The notes beneath the pieces are model-generated. The model worked only from the letters and a program-made list of their open reading frames with translations, did not search any database and was not told the origin of the DNA. Shown one piece after another: positions 1 to 8,555 of a DNA stretch of 64,000 bases (its first letter is position 1; each line of letters opens with the position of its first letter). Position numbers and translations under genes: made by a program. The DNA is from Burkholderia sp. Nafp2/4-1b (GTDB taxonomy: Bacteria; Pseudomonadota; Gammaproteobacteria; Burkholderiales; Burkholderiaceae), in NCBI RefSeq assembly GCF_003635165.1, contig NZ_ML058603.1, positions 92,721-156,720 on the forward strand, in the 5' to 3' direction.

Positions 1-1
1 G

Positions 2-427
2 CTTTTGTTTTGTATTAGTGTCACCGTGATTTCGATGGTGGTGACTTGGAAAAATTATCGACGTGCGACAGAGCAATTAGGGTTGATTCGTCAGGTGATC
101 GTTGTCGAGCCGGATACGATCGTATTTCCCGATGCGTTGGATCGTGGCGTCTCAATGTTTCGGCGCTCATGGCATTGGCTGCCGGCTCCGCCTATTTGGC
201 TGATTTCGCTGATCGGCTCGGCCGGGACAGCATATGCCATGTTCGCGGGCCGTTTGTATGAAATATCGGGTGGCCCGCACATACTGTTTATTATGCTTTC
301 CATCATCGGTTTTCCGTTTTCTTGTCTCATAATCGGGCATTTTTTTGTGCGGCTGGCATATTTCCACATTTATCTGCCACTCAAGCTGGAGCATGAAACT
401 GGAAAAAGGGTCATTCTTGGCCCGTAA
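2..427 (+). CDS. Partial membrane protein, first of a tandem family (5' end outside window)
   Basis: The reading frame is open from the first bases, so the start lies upstream of the window. The visible 140 or so residues hold at least two hydrophobic segments and end in a conserved tail, LPLKLEHETGKRVIL. Aligned by eye with the next gene, this part corresponds to the C-terminal half of a roughly 250-residue protein. The gene is clearly less GC-rich than the DNA further on. I do not recognise a named family. Its place beside type VI secretion genes suggests, as inference only, an immunity or accessory membrane protein. Confidence 0.7.
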   Translation, partial: LLFCISVTVISMVVTWKNYRRATEQLGLIRQVIVVEPDTIVFPDALDRGVSMFRRSWHWLPAPPIWLISLIGSAGTAYAMFAGRLYEISGGPHILFIMLSIIGFPFSCLIIGHFFVRLAYFHIYLPLKLEHETGKRVILGP

Positions 428-593
428 CCGGGTGGTCATTTGTGGCAGGTGGTGCGGGGCATGTCTCTGCACCGCCGCCTCGAAGCAGGAAACATCAGGG
501 ATTGGGCCGGTGGCTATTTGTTGGGAGACAAGGTTTCGGCAAATACGTCCCCTTGGCGCCAGCGTGAGGACGACGGGGTTTAGACTAGTCAAT

Positions 594-1349
594 ATGAAAT
601 CGGACGTTGACGACGGCTCGCCGATAGATTTGCACAGAACTGTGGCGGTGATCGGATTGGCGATCGGGATGCTTGTGGCCGGTATCTATTACGTATTCTC
701 GCAGCTAGGCGTGGTGACGCCCTGGATATGGAGGGTGATGGTGGTCGCACAGTGCTTCGTGTCGATTGCATTGTATGTCCACTATCTAATGAATCGGCAA
801 TCGCGAAGACTCTGGGTCGAAGGCATCGTCTCAATGATGGCGCTGGTTCCATGGTTGATGATTGCATTCATTTGGTTGTTCTATGTGTCGTATATTCCGA
901 TGCCTGCCTTCCTGAAGGTTTCGGTGGTGCTGGTGTGCTTCGCCATTATCGGGTGGCATGCAATCATGGTTCTTTCGGATTTTCGGCGCGCCGCGAAGAA
1001 AGATGCGGTGTTGAATACGATTTATCACGACGATGGCAATAATCTGATTCTGCGTCATTCGTGTGGTGGCTACATTGATCACTTGACGTCGAGGACTCCA
1101 TTGAAAGGAGCGTTGATGTCGGTGGTCGCGTATTCGATTCCTTTTGCCGCGGCGATTGGATCGAACACGAACCATATCGCAGGCGAAATCGTTGGGCCGC
1201 ACGTGTTGTGCATAATATTGTCGCTCCTCGGATTTCCGATGTCGGTCTCGATCATCGGGAATTTCTATGTGCGAAATTTATTTTTTCGAGTGTATTTGCC
1301 CCTGAAGCTTGAGCGTCAGACCGGCAAGAAGGTCATTCTCAGACAATGA
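594..1349 (+). CDS. Multi-pass membrane protein, second of a tandem family
   Basis: 251 residues if translation starts at the ATG MKSDVDDG; longer in-frame starts upstream lack support, and no good ribosome binding site is visible. About five hydrophobic segments can be seen (starting near residues 14, 40, 70, 105 and 175), followed by the tail LPLKLERQTGKKVIL, which is shared with the genes before and after. It is a paralogue of the partial gene at 2-427. The stop codon overlaps the next start (ATGA), so the second and third genes are probably translated together. The function is unknown; a T6SS immunity role is only a neighbourhood inference. Confidence 0.75.
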   Translation: MKSDVDDGSPIDLHRTVAVIGLAIGMLVAGIYYVFSQLGVVTPWIWRVMVVAQCFVSIALYVHYLMNRQSRRLWVEGIVSMMALVPWLMIAFIWLFYVSYIPMPAFLKVSVVLVCFAIIGWHAIMVLSDFRRAAKKDAVLNTIYHDDGNNLILRHSCGGYIDHLTSRTPLKGALMSVVAYSIPFAAAIGSNTNHIAGEIVGPHVLCIILSLLGFPMSVSIIGNFYVRNLFFRVYLPLKLERQTGKKVILRQ

Positions 1350-1660
1350 CCGGCGACTCGTCCTCATCGAGTTCTTTCAATTTGCGATTCGCTTGGCACG
1401 TGTTCTCGGACCCTCGCGGCCCGATCGTCCGGATCGGTCAGGGGCTCGTCGTGTTTGCCGTGCCCGCCGTATTCGTCGCGGCGCGGATATGGACGGCGCT
1501 GTCGACGTATTCGGATTTGCTGTTGTTCTCCACGGTGCTGCTGATACCGTGCGCGCAGCTTCTCGCCGGCCTTGCCGTCACGAGCAGCCTGTTGATGATC
1601 GGCATGCCGCTCCGGCTGGAACGCATACACGGGAAACCGGTCGTCCTGACCAATGATTGA
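1346..1660 (+). CDS. Small membrane protein, third of a tandem family
   Basis: 104 residues, starting on the ATG that overlaps the stop of the preceding gene by four bases (ATGA). After a short polar N-terminus (MTGDSSSSSS) there are two hydrophobic segments at about residues 30-48 and 56-85. The protein ends in MPLRLERIHGKPVVL, a recognisable version of the tail found in the two upstream genes. It looks like a shortened family member that keeps only the last two membrane segments and the tail. The product is unknown. Confidence 0.7.
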   Translation: MTGDSSSSSSFNLRFAWHVFSDPRGPIVRIGQGLVVFAVPAVFVAARIWTALSTYSDLLLFSTVLLIPCAQLLAGLAVTSSLLMIGMPLRLERIHGKPVVLTND

Positions 1661-1686
1661 AGTAGTGAGGCTGCCAGTCGGCGATG

Positions 1687-1704
1687 GCGCGACTGCAGTC
1701 GCGC
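1687..1704. repeat. 18-bp perfect palindrome
   Basis: The sequence GCGCGACTGCAGTCGCGC is perfectly self-complementary. It lies between the convergent ends of the small membrane protein gene and the DUF3592 gene. No T-run follows on either strand, so it does not look like a standard Rho-independent terminator. It may be a hairpin at the 3' ends of both transcripts or a protein-binding site. Confidence 0.6.
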
Positions 1705-1743
1705 GAGGGCGTAGCGGGGCGGCGTGGTGACACGCCGTCCGCA

Positions 1744-2319
1744 TCACGAACCACTGACGCGGTTCCGTGCGCGCGGCGCCTTTCGCTTCACCGCGTGATT
1801 CGGGCGATCCTCGATCCACGGCAGCAGCGCAATGCCCACCGCACACAGCATGAACCCGGCGACCACGGCGAACAGACCGAATCCGACTTCACGCACCCAT
1901 GCTCCGCCCTCGACCGCTTCGTTGCGCCGGGCAATGCCCGGAAACATCGGCGAAACGCGCAGGCCATCGTCCGCAGCCGCATTGCAATACGTCTTCGTGA
2001 ACGCGGCGAACTGTTCGCGGCTGAGGTTCGATGCGGCCGAACGCGAATATACCGGCGACCCGGCAGGCTGCCACGTCGTGTCGTAGTGCCGCGTCGGTCC
2101 GGCGCCATAGCGAAAGACAGCGTGCGCCTCCCATATCGCGTCGGATTTGCCATATCGGAGAGACAACTCGCATCGCTCGACGGAGGCGGGGACATGAGGC
2201 CACGCGCGAGCGCGAACGAGGATGGCTGAATTGATGGTACCAGCGACACCCATCAGCACGGCGCTTGCACCGAAGAGCGGAAGAATCACCGATCGCAAAC
2301 AGCGCAGCGCGAATTTCAC
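1744..2319 (-). CDS. DUF3592-like membrane protein
   Basis: The frame is open for 226 codons, but the upstream part overlaps the OmpA-type gene. The GTG at 2319 (VKFALRCLR) is the likely start, giving 191 residues; an ATG at 2253 is the alternative. There is a hydrophobic segment at the N-terminus and another near the C-terminus (FGLFAVVAGFMLCAVGIALL), flanking a soluble middle with motifs such as ERCELSLRYG and THYDTTW-like strands typical of DUF3592. The function is unknown. It follows the T6SS block on the same strand with a gap of 37 bases and may be carried on that transcript. Confidence 0.65.
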   Translation of the reverse strand: MKFALRCLRSVILPLFGASAVLMGVAGTINSAILVRARAWPHVPASVERCELSLRYGKSDAIWEAHAVFRYGAGPTRHYDTTWQPAGSPVYSRSAASNLSREQFAAFTKTYCNAAADDGLRVSPMFPGIARRNEAVEGGAWVREVGFGLFAVVAGFMLCAVGIALLPWIEDRPNHAVKRKAPRARNRVSGS

Positions 2320-2356
2320 TGGAATAACTGGATTAAATAGCCCGCCGAATCCCCGC

Positions 2357-3316
2357 CTACTGCCCCACCCGGAACTCAATCCGCCGATTCCTCGCCCGCC
2401 CCTCCGCCGTATCATTCGGCGCAATAGGCTGATCCGGCCCGACCCCCGTCGTCGTCATCTGCTGCGGCAGAATGCTCTTCGTAATCAGATACCCCTTCAC
2501 AGCATCCGCGCGCGCCTGGCTCAGCGCGATGTTCGACGTCCGGTTCCCGGAATTGTCGGTATGCCCGATGATGTCGACCGTGCGGTTCTGCATCTTCGCG
2601 AGCGCGGCCGCCATCTGATCCAGAATCTGCTTGCCTTGCGGCGTCAGCGTCGCGCTGCCCGTCTCGAACTCGATGGTGCGATTCGCGAGCGTCTGGTCGA
2701 GCACGCCCTGTTCGGACGCCGACACGCGCAGCCCGTTCTTGATCGTATAGGTCGGGTTCAGCGTGTTCGCCATGTCGCTCGCGAGCTGCTGGCGTTGCGC
2801 TTCGTTGTGCACCTCGCCCTTCATCTCGATCTGCGTGCCGTTGATCTTCAGCTGCCCCTTGCTGATCTGCTTGAGCTGCGTGCCGAGCAGCTTCTGCACG
2901 TTCGCGCTCCAGTTCGGCGGCGTCGCGACGTCGCCGACCTCGATCTGGTCGACCACGCTCGCCGCGCCGTAGGTATCGCGCAGCTTCTGCAGCACGGCGG
3001 CCTTGGTTGCCTCGTCGGGTACCTTGCCGCCGACCACCACCTGGCCGGGCGCCGCGTTCGCGGGCGGCGGCGTGACGGTGCCGGCCGTGCCGTGCACCAC
3101 CGTGCCGGACGCCGTGCCGGGGTTATTCACGGCAGAAGGCAGCGCAGCGGCCGCGACCGTCCCGTTGCCGACGGGCGTGACGGTCGCGCCGCCGGTGTTC
3201 TGCGCATAGGCCGCGCCGCTGCCGACGAGGCCGGCAGCGAGCACAGCGGCAACGAAGGGCGAGGAGGGGGAAAAGCGCGAGAAGCGCATGCGCCGGACCT
3301 GAATCGTGCGTGGCAT
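2357..3316 (-). CDS. tagN: BON/OmpA-type peptidoglycan-binding protein of the T6SS locus
   Basis: 319 residues. The ATG at 3316 is favoured by a GGAG eight bases upstream and by the gap of only four bases after the tagF stop. A signal peptide ends near AAYAQ. A Pro/Ala/Thr-rich linker leads into two BON-like stretches (VVVGGKVPDE and IEMKGEVHNE, about residues 95-190). The last 110 residues are an OmpA C-terminal domain with FETGSATL, HTDNSGN, LSQARADAV and GRARNRRIEF. Such domains bind peptidoglycan non-covalently. By position and fold it is the accessory protein called TagN in type VI clusters; the symbol is tentative. It probably anchors the machinery to the cell wall. Confidence 0.88.
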   Translation of the reverse strand: MPRTIQVRRMRFSRFSPSSPFVAAVLAAGLVGSGAAYAQNTGGATVTPVGNGTVAAAALPSAVNNPGTASGTVVHGTAGTVTPPPANAAPGQVVVGGKVPDEATKAAVLQKLRDTYGAASVVDQIEVGDVATPPNWSANVQKLLGTQLKQISKGQLKINGTQIEMKGEVHNEAQRQQLASDMANTLNPTYTIKNGLRVSASEQGVLDQTLANRTIEFETGSATLTPQGKQILDQMAAALAKMQNRTVDIIGHTDNSGNRTSNIALSQARADAVKGYLITKSILPQQMTTTGVGPDQPIAPNDTAEGRARNRRIEFRVGQ

Positions 3317-3320
3317 CCCG

Positions 3321-4310
3321 TCAGCCTCCGATGAACGCTTCGCGGAATGCGTCAATGGCGACGCGCAGCGAGAGTTGCGGTTGGTCGAGGTAGCTGACGA
3401 GCTTGCTGATCTGCTGATCGTTTTGCGCATGGGCGTCGATCCATTCGGGATCGTCGATGTCGATGTTGTGGGCGGCGTAGGTTTGCGGATCGACGACGCT
3501 CAGCAGCGTCTTCGACGACGCGCCGTTGAAGCCGATGATCAGCCGTTCGCGCTCGGCGATCGTGCCGATGAAGATCGCGAGCTCGAAGTCGGCCTGCGCG
3601 ACGAACGGCGCGATCAGTTCGAGCCAGAACGCGGCGACGAGGCTGCGATAGAACGGATCGACCGGCAGCGGCAGCGTGAGGCCGCGCTCGATGTGCGACG
3701 AGCCGCTCTGCATCACGGGGCGCAGCAGCGAGCCGAGCGCGAGCATCGCGCCGCGCAGCCGCACCGGATGGCCGCTTTCGAGCAGCATCTGCTGCAGGCC
3801 GTACAGCGACTGGTGTTCGACGAAGTCGTTGAAGGTGCCGTCATGCGACGTGCCGGGGCCGCCGACGTCGATCGGTACCTGCGTGTCGCCGAGCGCCTGC
3901 AGCGCGCCGGGCGGCTCTTCCTTCGCGAGCAGCGGCGGCATCTGCGCGGCGACGCGCGACCACAGCCGCGCGAACGCGAGCGGGCTGCGCGCAAGAAACG
4001 CGAGCGGGCGGTCGACCTCGAGCGCGGTCGCGCCGAGGAACGGGAAGCGGCGCATCGACACGTCGTGGCTCGCGACCATGTGTCCCGCGATCGCGAGCTT
4101 GCTGCGCGAGCCGAGGAACGCGAAGTGCATCGGCTTCGCATCCTCGTAGACGATCTTCCAGCGCGGATCCTCCGCGAGCAGTTCGAGCGCCTGCGCGATC
4201 CAGCGATCGAGCGTCTGCAGCAGCTGCGGATTGTGCGCGCTCTTCACGAAGTCGCCGCGCGACGGAATCTTGCCGAAGTAGGCGATCTGCGCCTGAACGG
4301 TTTGCGTCAT
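3321..4310 (-). CDS. tagF: Type VI secretion-associated protein TagF
   Basis: 329 residues, opening with the TagF signature IAYFGKIPSRGDFVK (residues 9-23) and later RRFPFLGAT. Family knowledge: TagF is a cytoplasmic regulator that restrains T6SS assembly post-translationally, in some species through the Fha protein; in Pseudomonas a phosphatase domain is fused to it, but none is visible here. The start codon overlaps the tssM stop (ATGA, 4307-4310), so the two are translationally coupled. The OmpA-type gene follows after four bases. Confidence 0.93.
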   Translation of the reverse strand: MTQTVQAQIAYFGKIPSRGDFVKSAHNPQLLQTLDRWIAQALELLAEDPRWKIVYEDAKPMHFAFLGSRSKLAIAGHMVASHDVSMRRFPFLGATALEVDRPLAFLARSPLAFARLWSRVAAQMPPLLAKEEPPGALQALGDTQVPIDVGGPGTSHDGTFNDFVEHQSLYGLQQMLLESGHPVRLRGAMLALGSLLRPVMQSGSSHIERGLTLPLPVDPFYRSLVAAFWLELIAPFVAQADFELAIFIGTIAERERLIIGFNGASSKTLLSVVDPQTYAAHNIDIDDPEWIDAHAQNDQQISKLVSYLDQPQLSLRVAIDAFREAFIGG

Positions 4311-7300
4311 TGCGCCCCCTGTGCGTTCGTTGCGGTGGCGGCCGCGACGGCCGGTGCCGGTGCCGCGGCCGGCGTACCCGTGCCGGCCTGCGTCGCGTTC
4401 AGCGCGGCGCCCGCGCTCGCGTCGGCGACCGACGACGGCAGCTGCAGGCCGCGCAGGCTCTGCTGCTGCGGTTGATCGCCGCCGCCGCCGGTCGGCTGCG
4501 ACGTGCTGATGATGCGCATCGTCACCGACACGTTCACGCTGCCCTGGATCCACGTGAGGTCGAAGGTACCGTCCGGGCGGCGCTTGCGCTGCGCCGAGTT
4601 GATCAGCTTCTCGAGACCGTAGCGGCCCGGCTCGTTGACGAGCTGCACGGTACGGCCGTCGAAAGTCGTCGCGGACAGCGTCGCGCCCGGCGAACCCTGC
4701 GGGTTCGGCCACACGAAGTTGATCCACTGCGGCGGCGTGTTGCGGTAGCGCAGCTGCTGGCCGTCGATCGCGATCGTGTACTCGGTCGTGCCCGTGCTCG
4801 GCTGCGGCAGGATCTGGAACACGGTCTGCGGTTCGGCCGCCGCGGCGGCGCCGCCAGCGGCGCCGCCGGCGAGCGGGGCGACCCAGCGCGCGAAGCCGTT
4901 CGTGAAGTCAGGCGTGAGACCGATGCCCATGTCGCCCCACGTGCGGGCCGCGAGCGTGTCGCCGCGGCGCACCGCGAGCGGGCCGAGCGTGGTGCCGACG
5001 AACTTCGCGATCGCACCGTCCGGACCGAACACCTGCGCGATTTCGCCGGCGCCGGCCTCGACCTTCGCGTTCGCCGCGAACGGGTACTTGGCCGCGAGCG
5101 AGCTCTGGAACGGCTGGTAGACCTGCGCGTTCCACACCTTGTTCACCTCGGCGCTGGCCGGCTGGATCACCACCGAGAACGCCTGCATCAGCGGACGCAC
5201 CAGCAGCGGACGCAGCGACTTGCGTTGCGAATCGGTGAGGCCGGTCAGCATCTGCTCGTCGACGTACTTCAGCGAATCGGCGAGTTCCGAGCCGTTGCCG
5301 TCGAGCGTCTGCTGCATCAGCTGGCGCGCGCCGGGGCCCGGGTCGCCCTGGTTCTTGATCACGTTGAAGCGCGTGCGGACCTTCGACAGCGAGTCCATGT
5401 AGCCCTTGAGCATCGACGTGCCGTCGTGCGTCGCCACGATCCGCGCGAGCCCGATGAACTCCTGGCCGACCGGACCCATCGGCACCTCGGCCGGATTGCC
5501 GTTGATGTCGATGTTCGCGGCCGCCATCTGGCCGGCCTGCGAGCGCGTGAACAGTTGCTTGACCCAGTTCACGACGCCCGTCTGCGCCTTCTTGATCGCG
5601 ACGTTCGCGAGCGACGGGTTGTCCCACGAGGTCTGGTCGTACGCGGTCTCGAGGATCTTGCGGATCGGCGAATCCTGCGGGTCGCCGAGGCGGTTCATCC
5701 CGTCGACGGCCTGGCCGAAGCTGCTGAAGCCCTGCACCGCGATGCCCTGCATGAACTTCTGCCAGTGCTGCGCGTACTCGGTCTTGTACATCCCGACGAG
5801 CGTCTTCTGGATCTGCTCGGGGCTGCCTTCCAGCGTCAGGTCGTCCTGCGTCGACGTGTTCAGCACCCAGTCCTTCGCCTGCAGTTCCTTGGTCGCCGCA
5901 TCGCGGATCGCCGGCTGCACGTAGTCGAACCACGCCTCACGCGTGAACGTGCCCGGAATCGCATAGCTGCCGGCGACCAGCCCCTGGTTGCCGTCGCCGA
6001 CGATGCGCGCGATGGTCATCGGCGCGAAGCGGGTCGACGCGCGCGCCTTGATTTCCTCGTAGACGCGCTGGCGGGCCGGCATCCCGCGCACGACGCGGCG
6101 CAGGTTCTCGCGGGTCTGGTCGACGAGCGCGAGGTTCGCGTCGATCATCGGCCAGTCGTCGTCGGTCACGCGCGACAGGTAGAACGAGATCATGCGCTCG
6201 GCGCTCTTGATCATCTCGTCGCGCGGCATGTTGCCGCGATTGGTCTCGAGCCAGCCGCGCCAGAAGCGGGCAAGCTGGTCGGTCAGGTGCGCCTGTTCGA
6301 CGTGACGCTTGTCGGACAGCATCAGGTAGGTCTTGAGCGCGTTGTACGCATCCTGCACATTGGTCGGCGACGCGTCGCTGTACAGGCCACCCTGCGGTGC
6401 GGCAGCCGGTTGCGGCGCGGCGGCCGTCGCGGCGGACGCGCCTTGCGCGGCGCCGGCGAGCGGCGTGGCGCCCGGCGGGTTCGTCGACACGGGAATCGCG
6501 CCGCCCTGCACGGCGCCCGATTCGGGCGGGCGCGTCATCGGCACGAGCTGTTCGGGGTGCGCGTTCACGTCCTTCATGAACGACGCGAGGTTCTGCGAGA
6601 CGGGCACCAGCAGGATCTGGCGCACGCCGTTGTAGTACTCGGTCAGCAGATGCTGCTCGAGCCGGTCACCCTGGTACAGGCCGAGCGACACCGACATCGG
6701 CTTGTCGCGGCGGAACTGCTCGAGCTGCTCGATCCGGTCTTCGAGGATGTCCATCGCCTGCAGGCGCGACTGCAGGTCGTTGCGGCCCTGCTGCATGCGC
6801 GTGACGTTGTCGAGGTCGGCCTGCACGTTCGCGACGAGCTGCTGGTTGCCGATCGTCGACCAGGTCCAGCCGCCGAGCGCGAGCGCGAGCGCCGCGACGA
6901 AGCCGAAGAAGGTCGCGTAGCGCAGCCGCGTCTTGGTCGGGCTCGCGAACTGGCGCACGGTCTGGCGATCCGCGAAGATCACCTTCGAGAACAGGTCGCG
7001 CAGGAAGAAGCCGTTCTTCGAGAACGCGCTGTGCGGCTTCGGCAGCGCGCTCGCATCGAGGCCGAAGCGGCTCGCGATGCGCTGCGCGGCCGCGCTGTTG
7101 GTTTCGCCTTCCTGCAGCGCGCTGGTGAAGTAGAAGCCGCGGAAGATCGGCTTGTACTGGAACGGGTTATTCTCGAACAGCGTCGCGAGGAACGCGCGCA
7201 GCGACGGCTTGATCGTCGAGAATTCGAGCGGGAAGCTCAGCTGGCCCGGCGACAGCTGGTTGCCGCGCGACAACGACAGCTGCGCGACGCTGATTTCCTT

Positions 7301-8254
7301 CAGCCCTTCGTAGAGTTCCTCGAAGTGCGTGTCGAACTGCGCCACGACGTCACGCTTGTCGTCGGGCTCGTAGGGCAGGGTGGCGCCCCACACGCGGTCG
7401 TACTCGTGCTTGTCGCTGCTGCTGAAGAATTCGGTGAAGCCGGTGATCAGGTCGGCCTTCGTGAACATCACGTAGACCGGCGCGAACACCTCGAGCTTTT
7501 CCGTCAGCTCCTGAACGCGCTGGCGGAGGTTTTTCGCGAGGTTGATCGCAAATTCGGGGCGGTTGCCGGTGAGTTCGGCGATGCTCGCGGTGACGATGAT
7601 GCCGTTGATCGGCGCCTTCGGGCGGTAGCGCTTCAGCAGGCCGAGAAAGCCGAGCCATTCGCTGCGGTCTTCCTCGTGCACCGAATAGCGGCCGGCCGTG
7701 TCGAGCAGGATCCCTTCGGTCGTGAAGAACCAGTCGCAGTTACGCGTGCCGCCGATGCCGTGGATCACCGCGTTGTTCTTGTCCGCGAACGGGAACTGCA
7801 GGCCGGAGTTCAGCACCGCGCTGCTCTTGCCCGCGGCGGGGTTGCCGATCACGATGTACCACGGCAGTTCGTACAGCGCGGAGCCGCCCGACACCTGGCC
7901 GATCTTCGACGTCTTGATCGTCTTCACCGCATCGGACAGCCGGGTGCGCAGCACGTCGAGGTCGGCGGTCTTCGCGTCGGGCGCGAGTGCGGCTGCGGCC
8001 GGCGCGGCGATCTTGCCGGTTTCCGCCTGCTCTTCCAGCACCTGGCCGAGCTGCCGGTTCGCGCGCTTCACGCGCCAGCGGCGCCACAACGCGACGCCGA
8101 GCCACAGCACGAGGATCGCCGCGAACGCGATCGCCGCCCACAGGAGCGGCAGCTGCAGCATGTCGGCGACGATGAAGAGAATCGCCGCTAGCGCGACGAT
8201 CCCGACAATCGAGAGCGTACGCGGATGAGTCAGCACGTTGAGGATGCGTTGCAT
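4307..8254 (-). CDS. tssM: Type VI secretion system membrane subunit TssM (IcmF)
   Basis: 1315 residues, about the full length of the family. Two membrane segments (roughly residues 13-31 and 37-57) precede a cytoplasmic GTPase-like domain with a Walker A motif GNPAAGKS at 137-144 and a DTAGRY element. A third membrane segment near residue 450 (FFGFVAALALALGGW) leads to the large periplasmic part with an Ala/Pro-rich insert (about 575-620). TssM forms the inner-membrane ring with TssL and contacts the lipoprotein TssJ. The start is MQRILNVLTHP. Neither tssL nor tssJ is in the window, so the rest of the cluster lies elsewhere. Confidence 0.96.
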   Translation of the reverse strand: MQRILNVLTHPRTLSIVGIVALAAILFIVADMLQLPLLWAAIAFAAILVLWLGVALWRRWRVKRANRQLGQVLEEQAETGKIAAPAAAALAPDAKTADLDVLRTRLSDAVKTIKTSKIGQVSGGSALYELPWYIVIGNPAAGKSSAVLNSGLQFPFADKNNAVIHGIGGTRNCDWFFTTEGILLDTAGRYSVHEEDRSEWLGFLGLLKRYRPKAPINGIIVTASIAELTGNRPEFAINLAKNLRQRVQELTEKLEVFAPVYVMFTKADLITGFTEFFSSSDKHEYDRVWGATLPYEPDDKRDVVAQFDTHFEELYEGLKEISVAQLSLSRGNQLSPGQLSFPLEFSTIKPSLRAFLATLFENNPFQYKPIFRGFYFTSALQEGETNSAAAQRIASRFGLDASALPKPHSAFSKNGFFLRDLFSKVIFADRQTVRQFASPTKTRLRYATFFGFVAALALALGGWTWSTIGNQQLVANVQADLDNVTRMQQGRNDLQSRLQAMDILEDRIEQLEQFRRDKPMSVSLGLYQGDRLEQHLLTEYYNGVRQILLVPVSQNLASFMKDVNAHPEQLVPMTRPPESGAVQGGAIPVSTNPPGATPLAGAAQGASAATAAAPQPAAAPQGGLYSDASPTNVQDAYNALKTYLMLSDKRHVEQAHLTDQLARFWRGWLETNRGNMPRDEMIKSAERMISFYLSRVTDDDWPMIDANLALVDQTRENLRRVVRGMPARQRVYEEIKARASTRFAPMTIARIVGDGNQGLVAGSYAIPGTFTREAWFDYVQPAIRDAATKELQAKDWVLNTSTQDDLTLEGSPEQIQKTLVGMYKTEYAQHWQKFMQGIAVQGFSSFGQAVDGMNRLGDPQDSPIRKILETAYDQTSWDNPSLANVAIKKAQTGVVNWVKQLFTRSQAGQMAAANIDINGNPAEVPMGPVGQEFIGLARIVATHDGTSMLKGYMDSLSKVRTRFNVIKNQGDPGPGARQLMQQTLDGNGSELADSLKYVDEQMLTGLTDSQRKSLRPLLVRPLMQAFSVVIQPASAEVNKVWNAQVYQPFQSSLAAKYPFAANAKVEAGAGEIAQVFGPDGAIAKFVGTTLGPLAVRRGDTLAARTWGDMGIGLTPDFTNGFARWVAPLAGGAAGGAAAAAEPQTVFQILPQPSTGTTEYTIAIDGQQLRYRNTPPQWINFVWPNPQGSPGATLSATTFDGRTVQLVNEPGRYGLEKLINSAQRKRRPDGTFDLTWIQGSVNVSVTMRIISTSQPTGGGGDQPQQQSLRGLQLPSSVADASAGAALNATQAGTGTPAAAPAPAVAAATATNAQGAQ

Positions 8255-8555
8255 AGGACGTTCAGGTTCCGGTGCGAATCAGTGAGGCGACGCAGGCGCG
8301 CCGAGCCGCCAGCGTGGCGCCGCGATGTGTCGCCATGCTGTCAAACGGGATGAAGGGGGCTGGCATCAATGCGCCCGCGGCATCGGAGACGGCGCGCGCA
8401 ATAATGAAAGGACGCTGTGAGAATTAAAACGGAAGCGGCGGCCTGAAAAAATCGCGCAACGGAATGCCCGATCGATTGCGCCGCCCAAATCGTTTCCTGC
8501 CGGGTGATTAAAAAGCCCCATGCCGCCCTCATTATTTCTTGTTCGGCAGCCCTGA
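8255..8555. other. Intergenic region upstream of tssM
   Basis: About 300 bases between the start of tssM and the end of the M15 peptidase gene, both on the minus strand. A 63-codon open frame inside it (8341-8532) has no family resemblance and no ribosome binding site, and I do not call it. The length leaves room for a tssM promoter, but no convincing -35/-10 pair or terminator was found. Confidence 0.5.

Noticed and set aside
4310..8191. A 1293-codon open frame on the strand opposite tssM
   Set aside because: It is an antisense shadow of a high-GC gene: Arg/Ala-rich, no recognisable motif, fully covered by the clear TssM protein.
8341..8532. 63-codon minus-strand frame upstream of tssM
   Set aside because: No ribosome binding site, no family resemblance and mixed composition.
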